Shown: positions 34,377-42,295 of the stretch, one piece after another
Position numbering within the stretch: position 1 is the first letter of the stretch
How the letters are laid out: each line of letters begins with the position of its first letter
Translations under genes and position numbers: made by a program
The notes under the pieces: generated by a model
Databases searched by the model: none
What the model was told of the DNA's origin: nothing
The model's input: the letters and a program-made list of their open reading frames with translations, nothing else
Assembly (NCBI GenBank): GCA_964628935.1
Contig: CAZVOE010000002.1
Location: forward strand, 1-64,000
Length of the DNA: 64,000 bases
Direction of reading: 5' to 3'
DNA from: CAYLHQ01 sp964628935
Lineage (GTDB): Bacteria > Acidobacteriota > Polarisedimenticolia > Polarisedimenticolales > DASRJG01

Positions 34377-35420
34377 TCAGCAGATCCTCGGCAACTGCTC
34401 CCCCGACATCATATCCACGATTCGGGTCCCGCCGATCGCGCTTTCGATCACGACGCGTCCCGGATGGGCCGCGACGACCTCGCCGATCTCGACCGATTCG
34501 GCCCCGAGCGGGTGGGCGCGCATGGCTGCGAGGACGGCGCCCGCCGACCCGGGGGCGACGATCGCCAGGCATTTCCCCTCGTTCGCGACGTAGAGCGGGT
34601 CGAGCCCCAGGATTTCGCACGCCCCTCGGACCGCCTCCCGCACCGGGACCGCCCGCTCCATGAGCCGGAATCCGACTCCGGAGGCGCGCGCGATCTCGTT
34701 GAGGGCGCTCGCGACCCCGCCCCGGGTCGGGTCGCGGAGGACGTGCACCGCCGGCCCCCCCGCCGCGAGGATCGCCGCGACCAACCCGTCGAGGGATGCG
34801 CAGTCGGAGGCGACCTCCCCCTCGAAGCCGAGCCCCTCCCGCACCGAGAGGATCGCGATCCCGTGATCGCCGATCGGGCCGTTCAGGAGGACCCGGTCTC
34901 CAGGCCGGGCCGACGCGGGATCGATCGTGACCCCTCGAGGGACGACACCGATCCCCGCGGTGTTGAGAAAGATCCCGTCCGCTTTCCCCCGGTCGACGAC
35001 CTTCGTGTCCCCTGTGACGATCGGGACGGAAGCGGCCGCGGCCGCGTCCCGCATCGAGCCGACGATCCGCCGGAGGTCGGCGAGGGGGAACCCTTCCTCG
35101 AGGATGAATCCCGCGGAGAGCGCGATCGGCGTCGCCCCGCACATCGCGAGGTCGTTCACCGTGCCGTGCACGGCGAGCGATCCGATGTCTCCACCGGGAA
35201 AGAAGGGGGGGCGGACGACGTAGGAATCGGTCGTGAACGCGACGCGCCCGCTCTCGAGAGCGAGCCGCGCCCCGTCATGGAGCGGGGAGAGGGCGGGGTT
35301 CGAGAAGGCGGGGAGGAAAACCTCCTCGATCAAACGCTGAGTCATCTTCCCCCCGCCCCCGTGGGCGAGGAGGACCGTCTCGCTCTCGTCCAACGGGAGG
35401 GGGCAGATCGGGCCCTTCAC
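34377..35420 (-). CDS. hypE: hydrogenase maturation protein HypE
   Basis: HypE dehydrates the carbamoyl group on its C-terminal Cys to the cyanide ligand for the active-site iron, using ATP. The 347-residue frame begins at GTG 35420, overlapping the hypD stop. It has LLAHGGGGKMTQRLIEEVFLP, PLHDGARL, FTTDSYVVRPPFFPGGDIGSLAVHGTVNDLAM, LRDPTRGGVASALNEIA, and the essential C-terminal PRIC. Confidence 0.96.
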   Translation of the reverse strand: MKGPICPLPLDESETVLLAHGGGGKMTQRLIEEVFLPAFSNPALSPLHDGARLALESGRVAFTTDSYVVRPPFFPGGDIGSLAVHGTVNDLAMCGATPIALSAGFILEEGFPLADLRRIVGSMRDAAAAASVPIVTGDTKVVDRGKADGIFLNTAGIGVVPRGVTIDPASARPGDRVLLNGPIGDHGIAILSVREGLGFEGEVASDCASLDGLVAAILAAGGPAVHVLRDPTRGGVASALNEIARASGVGFRLMERAVPVREAVRGACEILGLDPLYVANEGKCLAIVAPGSAGAVLAAMRAHPLGAESVEIGEVVAAHPGRVVIESAIGGTRIVDMMSGEQLPRIC

Positions 35421-36508
35421 GACTCGACCCGGGCGTAGCGGTAGTACGCGGCGCAGGCCCCCTCCGACGAGACCATCGGGGCGCCCAAGGGGTGCTCCGG
35501 GGTGCAGTCGCAGCCGAACGCGGGGCACTCGTGGGGCCTCTTCCGTCCCTGCAGGATCTCCCCCGCGATGCACAGGGGCGATTCCGTCGCCTCGATCCCC
35601 GCGACGTCGAACTTCCGCTCGGCGTCGTGCGCGGCGTAGCGCTCGCGGAGGCGCCAACCGCTCCCCGGGATCGTGCCGACCCCGCGCCACGCGCGGTCGC
35701 ACCGCTCGAAGACCTCGGCGATCGCCGCGAGCGCCCGCTCGTTCCCTTCGCGGTGCACCGAGCGCGCGTACTGGTTCTCGACTCCCACCCGGCCCTCCTC
35801 GAGCATGTCGACCGCCATCCAGATCCCCTGGAGAAGGTCGAGCGGCTCGAAGCCGGTCACGACGATCGGGATCCGATGCTTCTCGGCGATCGGCTCGTAC
35901 TCCTCGAATCCCATCACCGTGCACACATGGCCCGCCGCGAGGAACCCCTGGACGACGTTTCCCTCGGAGGAGAGGATCGCCTCCATCGCGGGGGGGACGA
36001 GGACGTGCGAGCAGAGGACGGAGAAGTTGGCGAGTCCGAGATCCGCCGCGCGCATGACCGCCATCGCGTTCGCGGGGGCGGTCGTCTCGAATCCGACGGC
36101 GAAGAAGACGACCTCTCGTTCCGGGTGCTTCCGCGCGAGCTCGACGGCGTCCAACGGGGAGTAGACGATCCGGACGTCCCCGCCGCGCGCCTTGACTCGG
36201 AGGAGGTCCTCCTTCGTCCCGGGGACGCGGAGCATGTCGCCGAACGACGTGAAAATGACCCGGCGGTCGGCCGCGATCGCCATCGCCTTGTCGAGGATCT
36301 CGACCGGAGTGACGCAGACCGGGCATCCGGGTCCGTGGACGAGGGTGATCTCCCGCGGGAGCATTCGGTCGATCCCGAACCGGAGCAGGTTGTGGGTCTG
36401 CCCGCCGCAGATCTCCATGAGGGTCCACGGGCGCGTGACCCGACCGCGGATCTTCTCGACGAAACGGCGGGCGTGCTCGCCGCTCCGGTACTCGTCGACA
36501 TACCGCAT
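35417..36508 (-). CDS. hypD: hydrogenase maturation protein HypD
   Basis: HypD, with HypC, is the scaffold on which the Fe(CN)2CO unit is built. The 363-residue protein has LMEICGGQTHNLLRFGID, LVHGPGCPVCVTP, VGFETTAPANAMA, GFEPLDLLQGIWM, and the [4Fe-4S] region CPAFGCDCTPEHPLGAPMVSSEGACAAYYRY. All conserved cysteines appear to be present. The ATG at 36508 lies 20 bases after hypC. The longer open frame upstream is another phase of hypF. Confidence 0.96.
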   Translation of the reverse strand: MRYVDEYRSGEHARRFVEKIRGRVTRPWTLMEICGGQTHNLLRFGIDRMLPREITLVHGPGCPVCVTPVEILDKAMAIAADRRVIFTSFGDMLRVPGTKEDLLRVKARGGDVRIVYSPLDAVELARKHPEREVVFFAVGFETTAPANAMAVMRAADLGLANFSVLCSHVLVPPAMEAILSSEGNVVQGFLAAGHVCTVMGFEEYEPIAEKHRIPIVVTGFEPLDLLQGIWMAVDMLEEGRVGVENQYARSVHREGNERALAAIAEVFERCDRAWRGVGTIPGSGWRLRERYAAHDAERKFDVAGIEATESPLCIAGEILQGRKRPHECPAFGCDCTPEHPLGAPMVSSEGACAAYYRYARVES

Positions 36509-36528
36509 CGTGGGACCCCCCTCCGCCT

Positions 36529-36783
36529 TCAGTCGCGTGGCGCGTCGAGTTCGGAAAGCTCCCCCGACTCGGAGAGGAATCGGAAGACGTCCCGCGCGTG
36601 CTCCTCGTCGATCTTCGTGAGCGCGAAGCCGACGTGGACCAGGACGTAATCCCCCTCGACCGCGTCCGGGACGTACGCGAGGCAGACCTCCTTCTCGATC
36701 CCCCCGAAGGAAACCCGCCCCATCGTCATCCCCGTCGCGTCCGGTCTCACCTCGAGGATCTTTCCGGGAACGCCGAGGCACAT
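36529..36783 (-). CDS. hypC: hydrogenase maturation chaperone HypC/HybG
   Basis: An 84-residue small chaperone beginning MCLGVPGKI, with the essential Cys2 that carries the iron ligand group. The beta-barrel segments MGRVSFGGIEKEVCLAYVPDAVEGDYVLVHVGFALTKID match the family. It escorts the Fe unit from HypD to the large-subunit precursor. It lies three bases after the hypF stop. Only one hypC/hybG-type gene is visible. Confidence 0.96.
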   Translation of the reverse strand: MCLGVPGKILEVRPDATGMTMGRVSFGGIEKEVCLAYVPDAVEGDYVLVHVGFALTKIDEEHARDVFRFLSESGELSELDAPRD

Positions 36784-36786
36784 CGG

Positions 36787-39084
36787 TCAAACCCCCTGCC
36801 GCATCCGGGCCGCGGCGACTGCGACCTGTCCGAGGCAGATGCTCCCGTCGTTCGGCGGCACCTGCCGGTGGAGGAACACTTCGAACCCCTCTCCCCGGAG
36901 CCGACGCGCGGACTCCTCGGTGAGGATTCGATTCTGGAAGCAACCGCCCGCGAGCGCCACGCGGGGGACGCCGACGCGGCGGGCGACCTCGAGGATCGCC
37001 GCGACGAGCGCCCCGTGGAAACGGGCCGAGATTCGGCCGGGGTCCTTCCCGGCGCGGACGTCCTCCACGGTCGCACGCACGAGGGGTCGCCAGTCCAGGA
37101 CGAACGAGTTCCGATCGGTTCCCGCGGTCACCGGAAGAGGATACCCGTCCTCGACCCGTCCGTCCGCGGCCCATTCGAGCTCCATCGCCGCCTGCCCCTC
37201 GTGGCGGGCGACCTGCCGGAGCCCGGCGATCGCGGCGATGCCGTCGAAGAGCCTGCCCGCGCTCGTCGTCACGGGGGACTGGGTCCCGCGCTCGAGCATC
37301 CGCTCGAGCACCACGCGTTCGCGGGCCGAAAACGCGCGCAAAGGCTCGAGATCCTCGATTTCCCGCGCGTGGGTCCCGAAGGTTTCGTTCAAGAGGGCGA
37401 GGGCGGTGCGGCGCGGTTCCCGGACCGCCGCCTCCCCCCCCGGGAGTCGGAAGGGGAAGATGTGCGCGGCCCGGCGATATCCCGCAGCGTTCCCCAAGAG
37501 GAACTCCCCCCCCCAGATCGTCCCGTCCTCGCCCGTTCCCGTCCCGTCCCAGGTGACGCCGAGGACCGCGTGTTCCGAGACCCCGTTTTCCGCGAGGCAG
37601 GCGGCGAGGTGGGCGTGGTGGTGCTGGACGCCGAGGAGGGCGGTCCCTCGGAGCGCTCCTCGGTCCGACGCCTCGCGTGCCCAGCGCGTCGAGAGGTAGT
37701 CGGGATGGAGGTCGTGGGCGATCGCCGCGGGGCGCACGCGGTAGAAGGAGAGGAAATCGGCCACGACCCGTTCGAAGGCGGCGTACGCCTCCTCGGATTC
37801 GAGGTCGCCCACGTGCTGGCTCACGAACACGCGCCTCCCGGAGGAGACGGCGACGGCGTTCTTGAGGTGGGCTCCCACCGCGAGGATCGGCGGGACCTCG
37901 TCACGAAGGAGGACGGGAGAGGGCGCGTACCCGCGCGCCCGCCGGAGGAGCGCCGGCGCGCCCTCGACGATCCACGCGACCGAGTCGTCCACGTGGCGGG
38001 CGATCGGCCGGTCGTGGACGAGGAACAGGTCGGCGATTCCGCGGAGCCTTCGGAGCGCCTCGCGCTCGTCGGTGCAGATCGGCTCGTCGGAGAGGTTGCC
38101 GCTCGTCGCGACGACGGGGCGCCCGATCTCGCGCATCAGAAGATGGTGGAGCGGTGTGGGGGGGAGGAAGACTCCGAGCCGCGGGTTCCCCGGTGCCACC
38201 GCCGGAGCGACGCCGGCGCCGGAGCGTCGCGCAAGCAAGACGATCGGTCCCTCGGGGGAGGCGAGGAGGGCCTCGGCTTCCGCCGTGGTTTCGACGAGGG
38301 CCCGTGCGGCGGCGAGGTCGGCGACGAGGACGGCGAACGGCTTCTCCTCCCGGCGCTTGCGGAGGCGTAGCGCCCCGACCGCGGCTTCGTGGGCCGCGTC
38401 CACGATCAGGTGGAAGCCGCCGAGCCCCTTGACCGCGACGACTTTCCCCGCGCGCACCGCGGCGGCGGCCTCGCGGAGGGCTTCCTCACCCGCGGCGAGC
38501 GGGCGGCCGTCGGGATCGAGGAGGGATGCGTGCGGGCCGCAGGCCGGGCAGGCGGTCGGCTGCGCGTGAAACCGGCGATCGGCGGGGTCCTCGTACTCCG
38601 CGCGGCACGACGGGCAAAGCGGGAACGAGGCCATCGTCGTGTTCGTTCGGTCGTAGGGGAGCGCGCGCACGATCGAGAAGCGGGGCCCGCAATTCGTGCA
38701 GTTGGTGAAGGGGTACCCCTCGCGGCGGTCGCCCGGCAACAGGACGTCCCGGAGGCAGTCGGCGCACGGAGCGAGGTCGGGGAGGACCGGCGAGGACGGG
38801 TTCCCCGCGCGTTCGCTCGCCACGATCGAGAAGCCCGTCTCCCCGAGGGGTTCGATTTCGCTCTCGCTCCACGTCTCGATCGACGCGTGGGGCGGGGTTT
38901 CGGCGAAGAGCCGCAGGCGGAAGCGGTCGAGCGCCTCCGCGGGACCTTCGACCTCGACGGTGACCCCCTGGGGCGTGTTGGTCACCCAGCCGGCGAGGCC
39001 GGTCTCGCTGGCGAGCCGCCACACGAACGGGCGGAAGCCGACCCCTTGGACGAGACCGGCGATCTCGAATCGGCGCCGTTTCGT
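36787..39084 (-). CDS. hypF: carbamoyltransferase HypF, apparently started at an ACG codon
   Basis: HypF makes thiocarboxamide on HypE from carbamoyl phosphate. From 39084 it has 765 residues, the usual size. It has an acylphosphatase domain (TKRRRFEIAGLVQGVGFRPF at its start), two zinc-finger motifs (CADCLRD, FTNCTNCGPRFS, CPSCRAEY, CPACGPH), a YrdC-like domain (VAVKGLGGFHLIVDA), and a Kae1-like domain (VQHHHAHLAACLAE, GCFQNRILTE). The first ATG/GTG/TTG in frame is the GTG at 39024, which would cut off the acylphosphatase active-site loop. The conserved start coincides with an ACG, five bases after hypB's stop, with GAGGG upstream. This is either a rare start codon or a base error. Confidence 0.9.
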   Translation of the reverse strand, partial: TKRRRFEIAGLVQGVGFRPFVWRLASETGLAGWVTNTPQGVTVEVEGPAEALDRFRLRLFAETPPHASIETWSESEIEPLGETGFSIVASERAGNPSSPVLPDLAPCADCLRDVLLPGDRREGYPFTNCTNCGPRFSIVRALPYDRTNTTMASFPLCPSCRAEYEDPADRRFHAQPTACPACGPHASLLDPDGRPLAAGEEALREAAAAVRAGKVVAVKGLGGFHLIVDAAHEAAVGALRLRKRREEKPFAVLVADLAAARALVETTAEAEALLASPEGPIVLLARRSGAGVAPAVAPGNPRLGVFLPPTPLHHLLMREIGRPVVATSGNLSDEPICTDEREALRRLRGIADLFLVHDRPIARHVDDSVAWIVEGAPALLRRARGYAPSPVLLRDEVPPILAVGAHLKNAVAVSSGRRVFVSQHVGDLESEEAYAAFERVVADFLSFYRVRPAAIAHDLHPDYLSTRWAREASDRGALRGTALLGVQHHHAHLAACLAENGVSEHAVLGVTWDGTGTGEDGTIWGGEFLLGNAAGYRRAAHIFPFRLPGGEAAVREPRRTALALLNETFGTHAREIEDLEPLRAFSARERVVLERMLERGTQSPVTTSAGRLFDGIAAIAGLRQVARHEGQAAMELEWAADGRVEDGYPLPVTAGTDRNSFVLDWRPLVRATVEDVRAGKDPGRISARFHGALVAAILEVARRVGVPRVALAGGCFQNRILTEESARRLRGEGFEVFLHRQVPPNDGSICLGQVAVAAARMRQGV

Positions 39085-39088
39085 GGGC

Positions 39089-39841
39089 TCAGCCCTCGCG
39101 GGGATGGGTGTGCCCGTCGTGCACGGCCCGTCCCCAGGCCGCCGCGGCCCGCGCCTTCGCGTCCTCGCGTCGCGCGGCGAGCCAGGCGATCCACGCCTCG
39201 AGCCCCGCCCCGGTCCTGGCCGCCACCTTGAGGAAGGCCGCGCGGGGAGCGACCTGCCGGACCGCCTCCTCGATCACATCCTCCCTCACGTCCAGATGCG
39301 GCGTCAGGTCGGTCTTCGTGAGCACGACGAGGTCGGTCTTGCGAAACATCACAGGGTACTTGAGCGGCTTGTCCTCCCCCTCCGCGACGGAAAGCGCGAC
39401 GACGCGGGCGTCCTCCCCGAGGTCGTAGACCGCGGGGCAGACGAGGTTTCCGACGTTCTCGATGAAAAAGAAGTCGAGGCCGTCGAGGTCGATCCCGTGG
39501 AGGGCGTGGTGAACCATCTCGGCGTCGAGGTGGCACGCGGATCCGGTCGTGATCGCCTTCGAGGGGATCCCCGCCCGCTCGAGCCGTTCCGCGTCGCGGT
39601 GGGTTTCGAGGTCGCCGCTGACGGCTCCGAGCCGCGCCCTTCCGGCGAGGGCCCGGGCGGTCGCTTCGAGGAGGGCGGTCTTCCCCGATCCGGGGGAGCC
39701 CATCAGGTTCACCGCCAAGACCCCCCGGTCGATGAAATGCTCCCGGTTGTGACCCGCGGTCCGGTCGTTTACGGCGAGGATCCGGTCATGGACCTCGACG
39801 GGTACGAGCGCGGGATCGCCGCAGCCGCACGTTTCGCACAT
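39089..39841 (-). CDS. hypB: hydrogenase nickel-incorporation GTPase HypB
   Basis: HypB is a metal-binding GTPase that drives nickel insertion. The 250-residue protein starts MCETCGCGDP, the N-terminal high-affinity nickel motif CxxCGC. The GTPase domain has MGSPGSGKTALLEATA, VSGDLETHRDAERLE, the metal-binding GSACHLD region, IENVGNLVCPAVYDLGED, and LTKTDLTPHL. A short His-containing tail (VHDGHTHPREG) closes it. I use ATG 39841, which shares a base with the hypA stop, instead of GTG 39844, so that Cys2 is in the usual place. Confidence 0.96.
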   Translation of the reverse strand: MCETCGCGDPALVPVEVHDRILAVNDRTAGHNREHFIDRGVLAVNLMGSPGSGKTALLEATARALAGRARLGAVSGDLETHRDAERLERAGIPSKAITTGSACHLDAEMVHHALHGIDLDGLDFFFIENVGNLVCPAVYDLGEDARVVALSVAEGEDKPLKYPVMFRKTDLVVLTKTDLTPHLDVREDVIEEAVRQVAPRAAFLKVAARTGAGLEAWIAWLAARREDAKARAAAAWGRAVHDGHTHPREG

Positions 39842-40179
39842 CACGGCACCTCCAACTCGATCCGTTCCAGCACGATCTCATCGGTTCCTTCGAGGCGGGC
39901 GGGGAGACCGCAGGCGGGACACCGCGCCTCCGCGTTCGCCTGCGGCTCCCGGCAAAGGGGGCAGGTCCAGGAGACCGCCGTCCGCGCGATGTCGAGGGTC
40001 GCCTGGTCGCAGAGGGTCCCCGCGCGGGCCATCTCGAACGCGGTGGCGAAAAGCTCGGGTTCGACGCCCGAAAGCCCTCCGAGCCGCACGCGGATCCGCG
40101 CGACGGACCGTGCGCCCCGCGCCCGCGCCTCGTGCTCGACCCGGTCGAGGAGCGCGCTCACCAAGGAGTATTCGTGCAC
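39841..40179 (-). CDS. hypA: hydrogenase nickel-incorporation protein HypA
   Basis: HypA is a zinc- and nickel-binding chaperone working with HypB. GTG 40179 gives the canonical start (M)HEYSLVSALLDRVE with nickel ligand His2 and 112 residues. A TTG start at 40206 would bury His2 and is rejected. The zinc site is CPLCREPQANAEARCPACG. It is the first gene of hypABFCDE-Rieske-SDR. Directly upstream is the 91-bp palindrome and then abgT, so there is no ordinary promoter space. Confidence 0.95.
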   Translation of the reverse strand: MHEYSLVSALLDRVEHEARARGARSVARIRVRLGGLSGVEPELFATAFEMARAGTLCDQATLDIARTAVSWTCPLCREPQANAEARCPACGLPARLEGTDEIVLERIELEVP

Positions 40180-40183
40180 CAGA

Positions 40184-40274
40184 GGACATTCCACCTTTTC
40201 TTGCAAAGACGCAAGTCGGAACGGCGACGGCCGCCGTTCCTCCTCACGACTTTGCGAGAAAAAGCGGAGTGTCC
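40184..40274. repeat. 91-bp near-palindromic element (REP/MITE-like) between abgT and hypA
   Basis: Two 42-base arms (40184-40225 and 40233-40274) are inverted repeats matching at 33 of 42 positions around a 7-base loop (GACGGCC). The inner eight pairs are perfect (GGAACGGC/GCCGTTCC) and the outer ends are GGACATTCC and GGAGTGTCC. It starts five bases upstream of hypA's GTG and ends one base before abgT's stop. It could be a transposable REP/MITE copy, a terminator for abgT, or a leader structure of the hyp mRNA. No second copy was found in the window. Confidence 0.75.
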
Positions 40275-40275
40275 C

Positions 40276-41826
40276 CTATGGGGTATACGTCAGCGGGGCG
40301 CCCGGTCCCACCGGCCACTCGAGCAGGAGCCAGATCACGAGCATCGGGATTCGCACGAGCGCGAAGGCGATCGAGTACGGAAGCATGAGGGAAATCACCG
40401 TCCCCATTCCCACGCTCTTCACGTACTTCTGCGCGAATACGATCACGAGCGGAAAGTACGGAAGGAGCGGGGTCAGGATGTTCGTGTAGGAATCGCCGAT
40501 CCGGTAGGCGGCTTGGGTCACCTCCGGCGAGTACCCCATGAGCATGAGCATCGGAACGAAGATCGGCGCGAGGATCGCCCACTTCGCGGAGGCGCTTCCG
40601 ATCACCAGGTTGATGATCGACGCGACAATGACGAAAAGGACGAGGAGGGGGATCCCCGTGAGCCCGATCGCCTTCAGGAACTCGGCCCCCTTGATCGCGG
40701 AGATCGTCCCGAGGTTCGACCAACTGAAGTACGCGACGAACTGAGCCGCCGCGAAGGCGAGAGCGATGTAGGTCCCGAGACCCGACATCGCCTCGGAGGT
40801 CATCTTCGCGACGTCCTTGTCGCTCTTGATCGTGCCCACGACGACCCCGTAAACGATTCCGGGAAGCAGGAAGAGGAGGAACATCATCACGACGATGCTC
40901 TGGAAGAAGGGGGTGAGTGTGCCGTCCTCCGCCCGGAGTACGCCGACGCCCGGGAGGGCGAGCGCCGCGAACACAGCGCAGAGGATCCCCATCAACCCGG
41001 CGGACAGCCACAGCCCCCTCTTCTCGACCGGCTTCAGCGCTCCGTGCTCGTCGCCGACGTCGGCTTTCCCCTCGTATGGGCCGAGCCGCGGCTCGACGAT
41101 CTTCTCGGTCACCCACGCCCCGGCGATCGCGATCACCGGAACCGACGCGGCCATGAAGTACCAGTTCGCCGTCGCGTCCACGCGATAGTCCGGGTCGATC
41201 AGGCGGGCCGCCGGTTCGGTGAACCCCGCGAGGAGCGGATCGAGGGAGGTGAGGAGGAGGTTGGCGCCGAACCCCCCCGAGACCCCGGCGAAGGCGGCGG
41301 CGATGCCCGCGAGAGGATGGCGCCCCATCCCGTAGAAGACCACGGCCCCGAGCGGGATCAGGACGACGTACCCCGCGTCGACGGCGACACTCGAGAGCAT
41401 CCCTGCGGTGACGATCGCGACCGTGACGAGCGGCCTCGGGAGGAACGCGACGAACGCCTTGAGACCGGCGGTGATGAGCCCCGATTTTTCCGCGACCCCG
41501 ATGCCGAGCATCACGACGAGCACGAGGCCCAAGGGCGGAAAGTCGGTGAAGACCTTCACCATCTGCGTCAGGATCCGCTGGATCTGCGGACCGGTCAGGA
41601 GGTTGACCGCGGAGACCGTTTCCCCCGTGCCCGGGTGGACCACGCTCAACCCGGACCAAGTCGCGACGGCCGATCCTGCGAGGACGAGCGCCACAAGGAG
41701 CACGAACAGGGTGACCGGCTGCGGGAGCCGGTTCCCGGCGCGCTCCACCCCGTCGAGCGCCCGGAGGATCGCCCTCTGGAATCCTCCACCCGCTCCCTTC
41801 CCGTCATTCTCCCGGTCCGTGGCCAA
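40276..41826 (-). CDS. abgT: AbgT-family transporter
   Basis: A 516-residue membrane transporter of the p-aminobenzoyl-glutamate/sulfonamide exporter family. The TTG at 41826 follows GAGGAGGGG and fits the family length (E. coli AbgT is 508). Signatures are RAGNRLPQPVTLFVLLVALVL near the N-terminus, VAVDAGYVVLIPLGAVVFYGMGRHPLAGIAAAFAGVSGGFGANLLLTSLDPLLAGFTEPAA, FVAYFSWSNLGT, GSASAKWAILAPIFVPMLMLMGYSPEVTQAAYRIGDSYTNILTPLLPYFPL. These include the conserved Asp/Asn-rich hairpin regions. The substrate could be a folate fragment or a drug. It lies upstream of the hyp operon on the same strand. Confidence 0.93.
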   Translation of the reverse strand: MATDRENDGKGAGGGFQRAILRALDGVERAGNRLPQPVTLFVLLVALVLAGSAVATWSGLSVVHPGTGETVSAVNLLTGPQIQRILTQMVKVFTDFPPLGLVLVVMLGIGVAEKSGLITAGLKAFVAFLPRPLVTVAIVTAGMLSSVAVDAGYVVLIPLGAVVFYGMGRHPLAGIAAAFAGVSGGFGANLLLTSLDPLLAGFTEPAARLIDPDYRVDATANWYFMAASVPVIAIAGAWVTEKIVEPRLGPYEGKADVGDEHGALKPVEKRGLWLSAGLMGILCAVFAALALPGVGVLRAEDGTLTPFFQSIVVMMFLLFLLPGIVYGVVVGTIKSDKDVAKMTSEAMSGLGTYIALAFAAAQFVAYFSWSNLGTISAIKGAEFLKAIGLTGIPLLVLFVIVASIINLVIGSASAKWAILAPIFVPMLMLMGYSPEVTQAAYRIGDSYTNILTPLLPYFPLVIVFAQKYVKSVGMGTVISLMLPYSIAFALVRIPMLVIWLLLEWPVGPGAPLTYTP

Positions 41827-41867
41827 TGTCCCCTCCTCTCCGCCGTTCCCCTCGATCGGGCCGCCGG

Positions 41868-41896
41868 AGCCTAACGCGGGGCGGGGCTGCCGACAA
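41868..41896 (-). promoter_or_regulatory. candidate promoter for abgT
   Basis: On the minus strand TTGTCG (41896-41891) and TAGGCT (41873-41868) are 17 bases apart. The predicted transcription start lies about 35 bases before the TTG start codon and its GAGGAGGGG site. Confidence 0.45.
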
Positions 41897-41953
41897 GGAA
41901 TTCCCCGCTTCCGAGGAGTAGAATCGGCGGGGTTTTCCGAAGGAGGTTCCGTC

Positions 41954-42295
41954 ATGCGAAAGACCCTGACCGCTCTGACCTTCGTCGCAGCCCTTTTCGC
42001 CCTCGCCGGGGCCGCGTGGGCCGAGCACCACGAGAAATCGATCACGGTGACCGGAGAGATCCAGTGCGCGATGTGCACGCTCAAGAAGGCCGACGCGAAG
42101 GAGTGCCAAAACGTCCTCGTCGTGAAAGGCGAGCACGCCGGCGAGTACTACCTCGTCAAGAACGAGGTCGCCGAGGCCTACGGGCACGTCTGCAAGGGCA
42201 GCAAACCCGCGACGATCACCGGAACGGTGACGGAGCGGGACGGCAAGACCTGGCTCACCGCCAAGGAGATCAAGTCCCCGGCGGCCAAGGGATGA
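41954..42295 (+). CDS. small exported Cys-containing protein
   Basis: A 113-residue protein with a signal peptide (MRKTLTALTFVAALFALAGA, then AWA). The mature part looks like a small OB-like beta domain: SITVTGEIQCAMCTLKKADAKEC, an EYYLVKNEV strand, and GHVCKGSKPATITGTVTERDGKTWLTAKEI. Four cysteines in the mature protein (CAMC, C, C) could bind metal or form disulfides. A perfect AGGAGG lies eight bases before the ATG, and TAGAAT at 41919-41924 could be a -10. Its stop overlaps the next start (ATGA). A distant look-alike is at 53.95 kb. No function is known. Confidence 0.7.
   Translation: MRKTLTALTFVAALFALAGAAWAEHHEKSITVTGEIQCAMCTLKKADAKECQNVLVVKGEHAGEYYLVKNEVAEAYGHVCKGSKPATITGTVTERDGKTWLTAKEIKSPAAKG

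Noticed and set aside
36787..39024. HypF starting at GTG 39024
   Set aside because: It would begin inside the conserved VQGVGFRPFVWRL motif and lose the acylphosphatase active site.
39841..40206. HypA starting at TTG 40206
   Set aside because: It adds nine residues before the conserved MHEYSL start and buries nickel ligand His2. The extra part also lies in the palindromic repeat.
40184..40274. The palindrome as one half of an IS element
   Set aside because: No transposase reading frame is present between or beside the arms.
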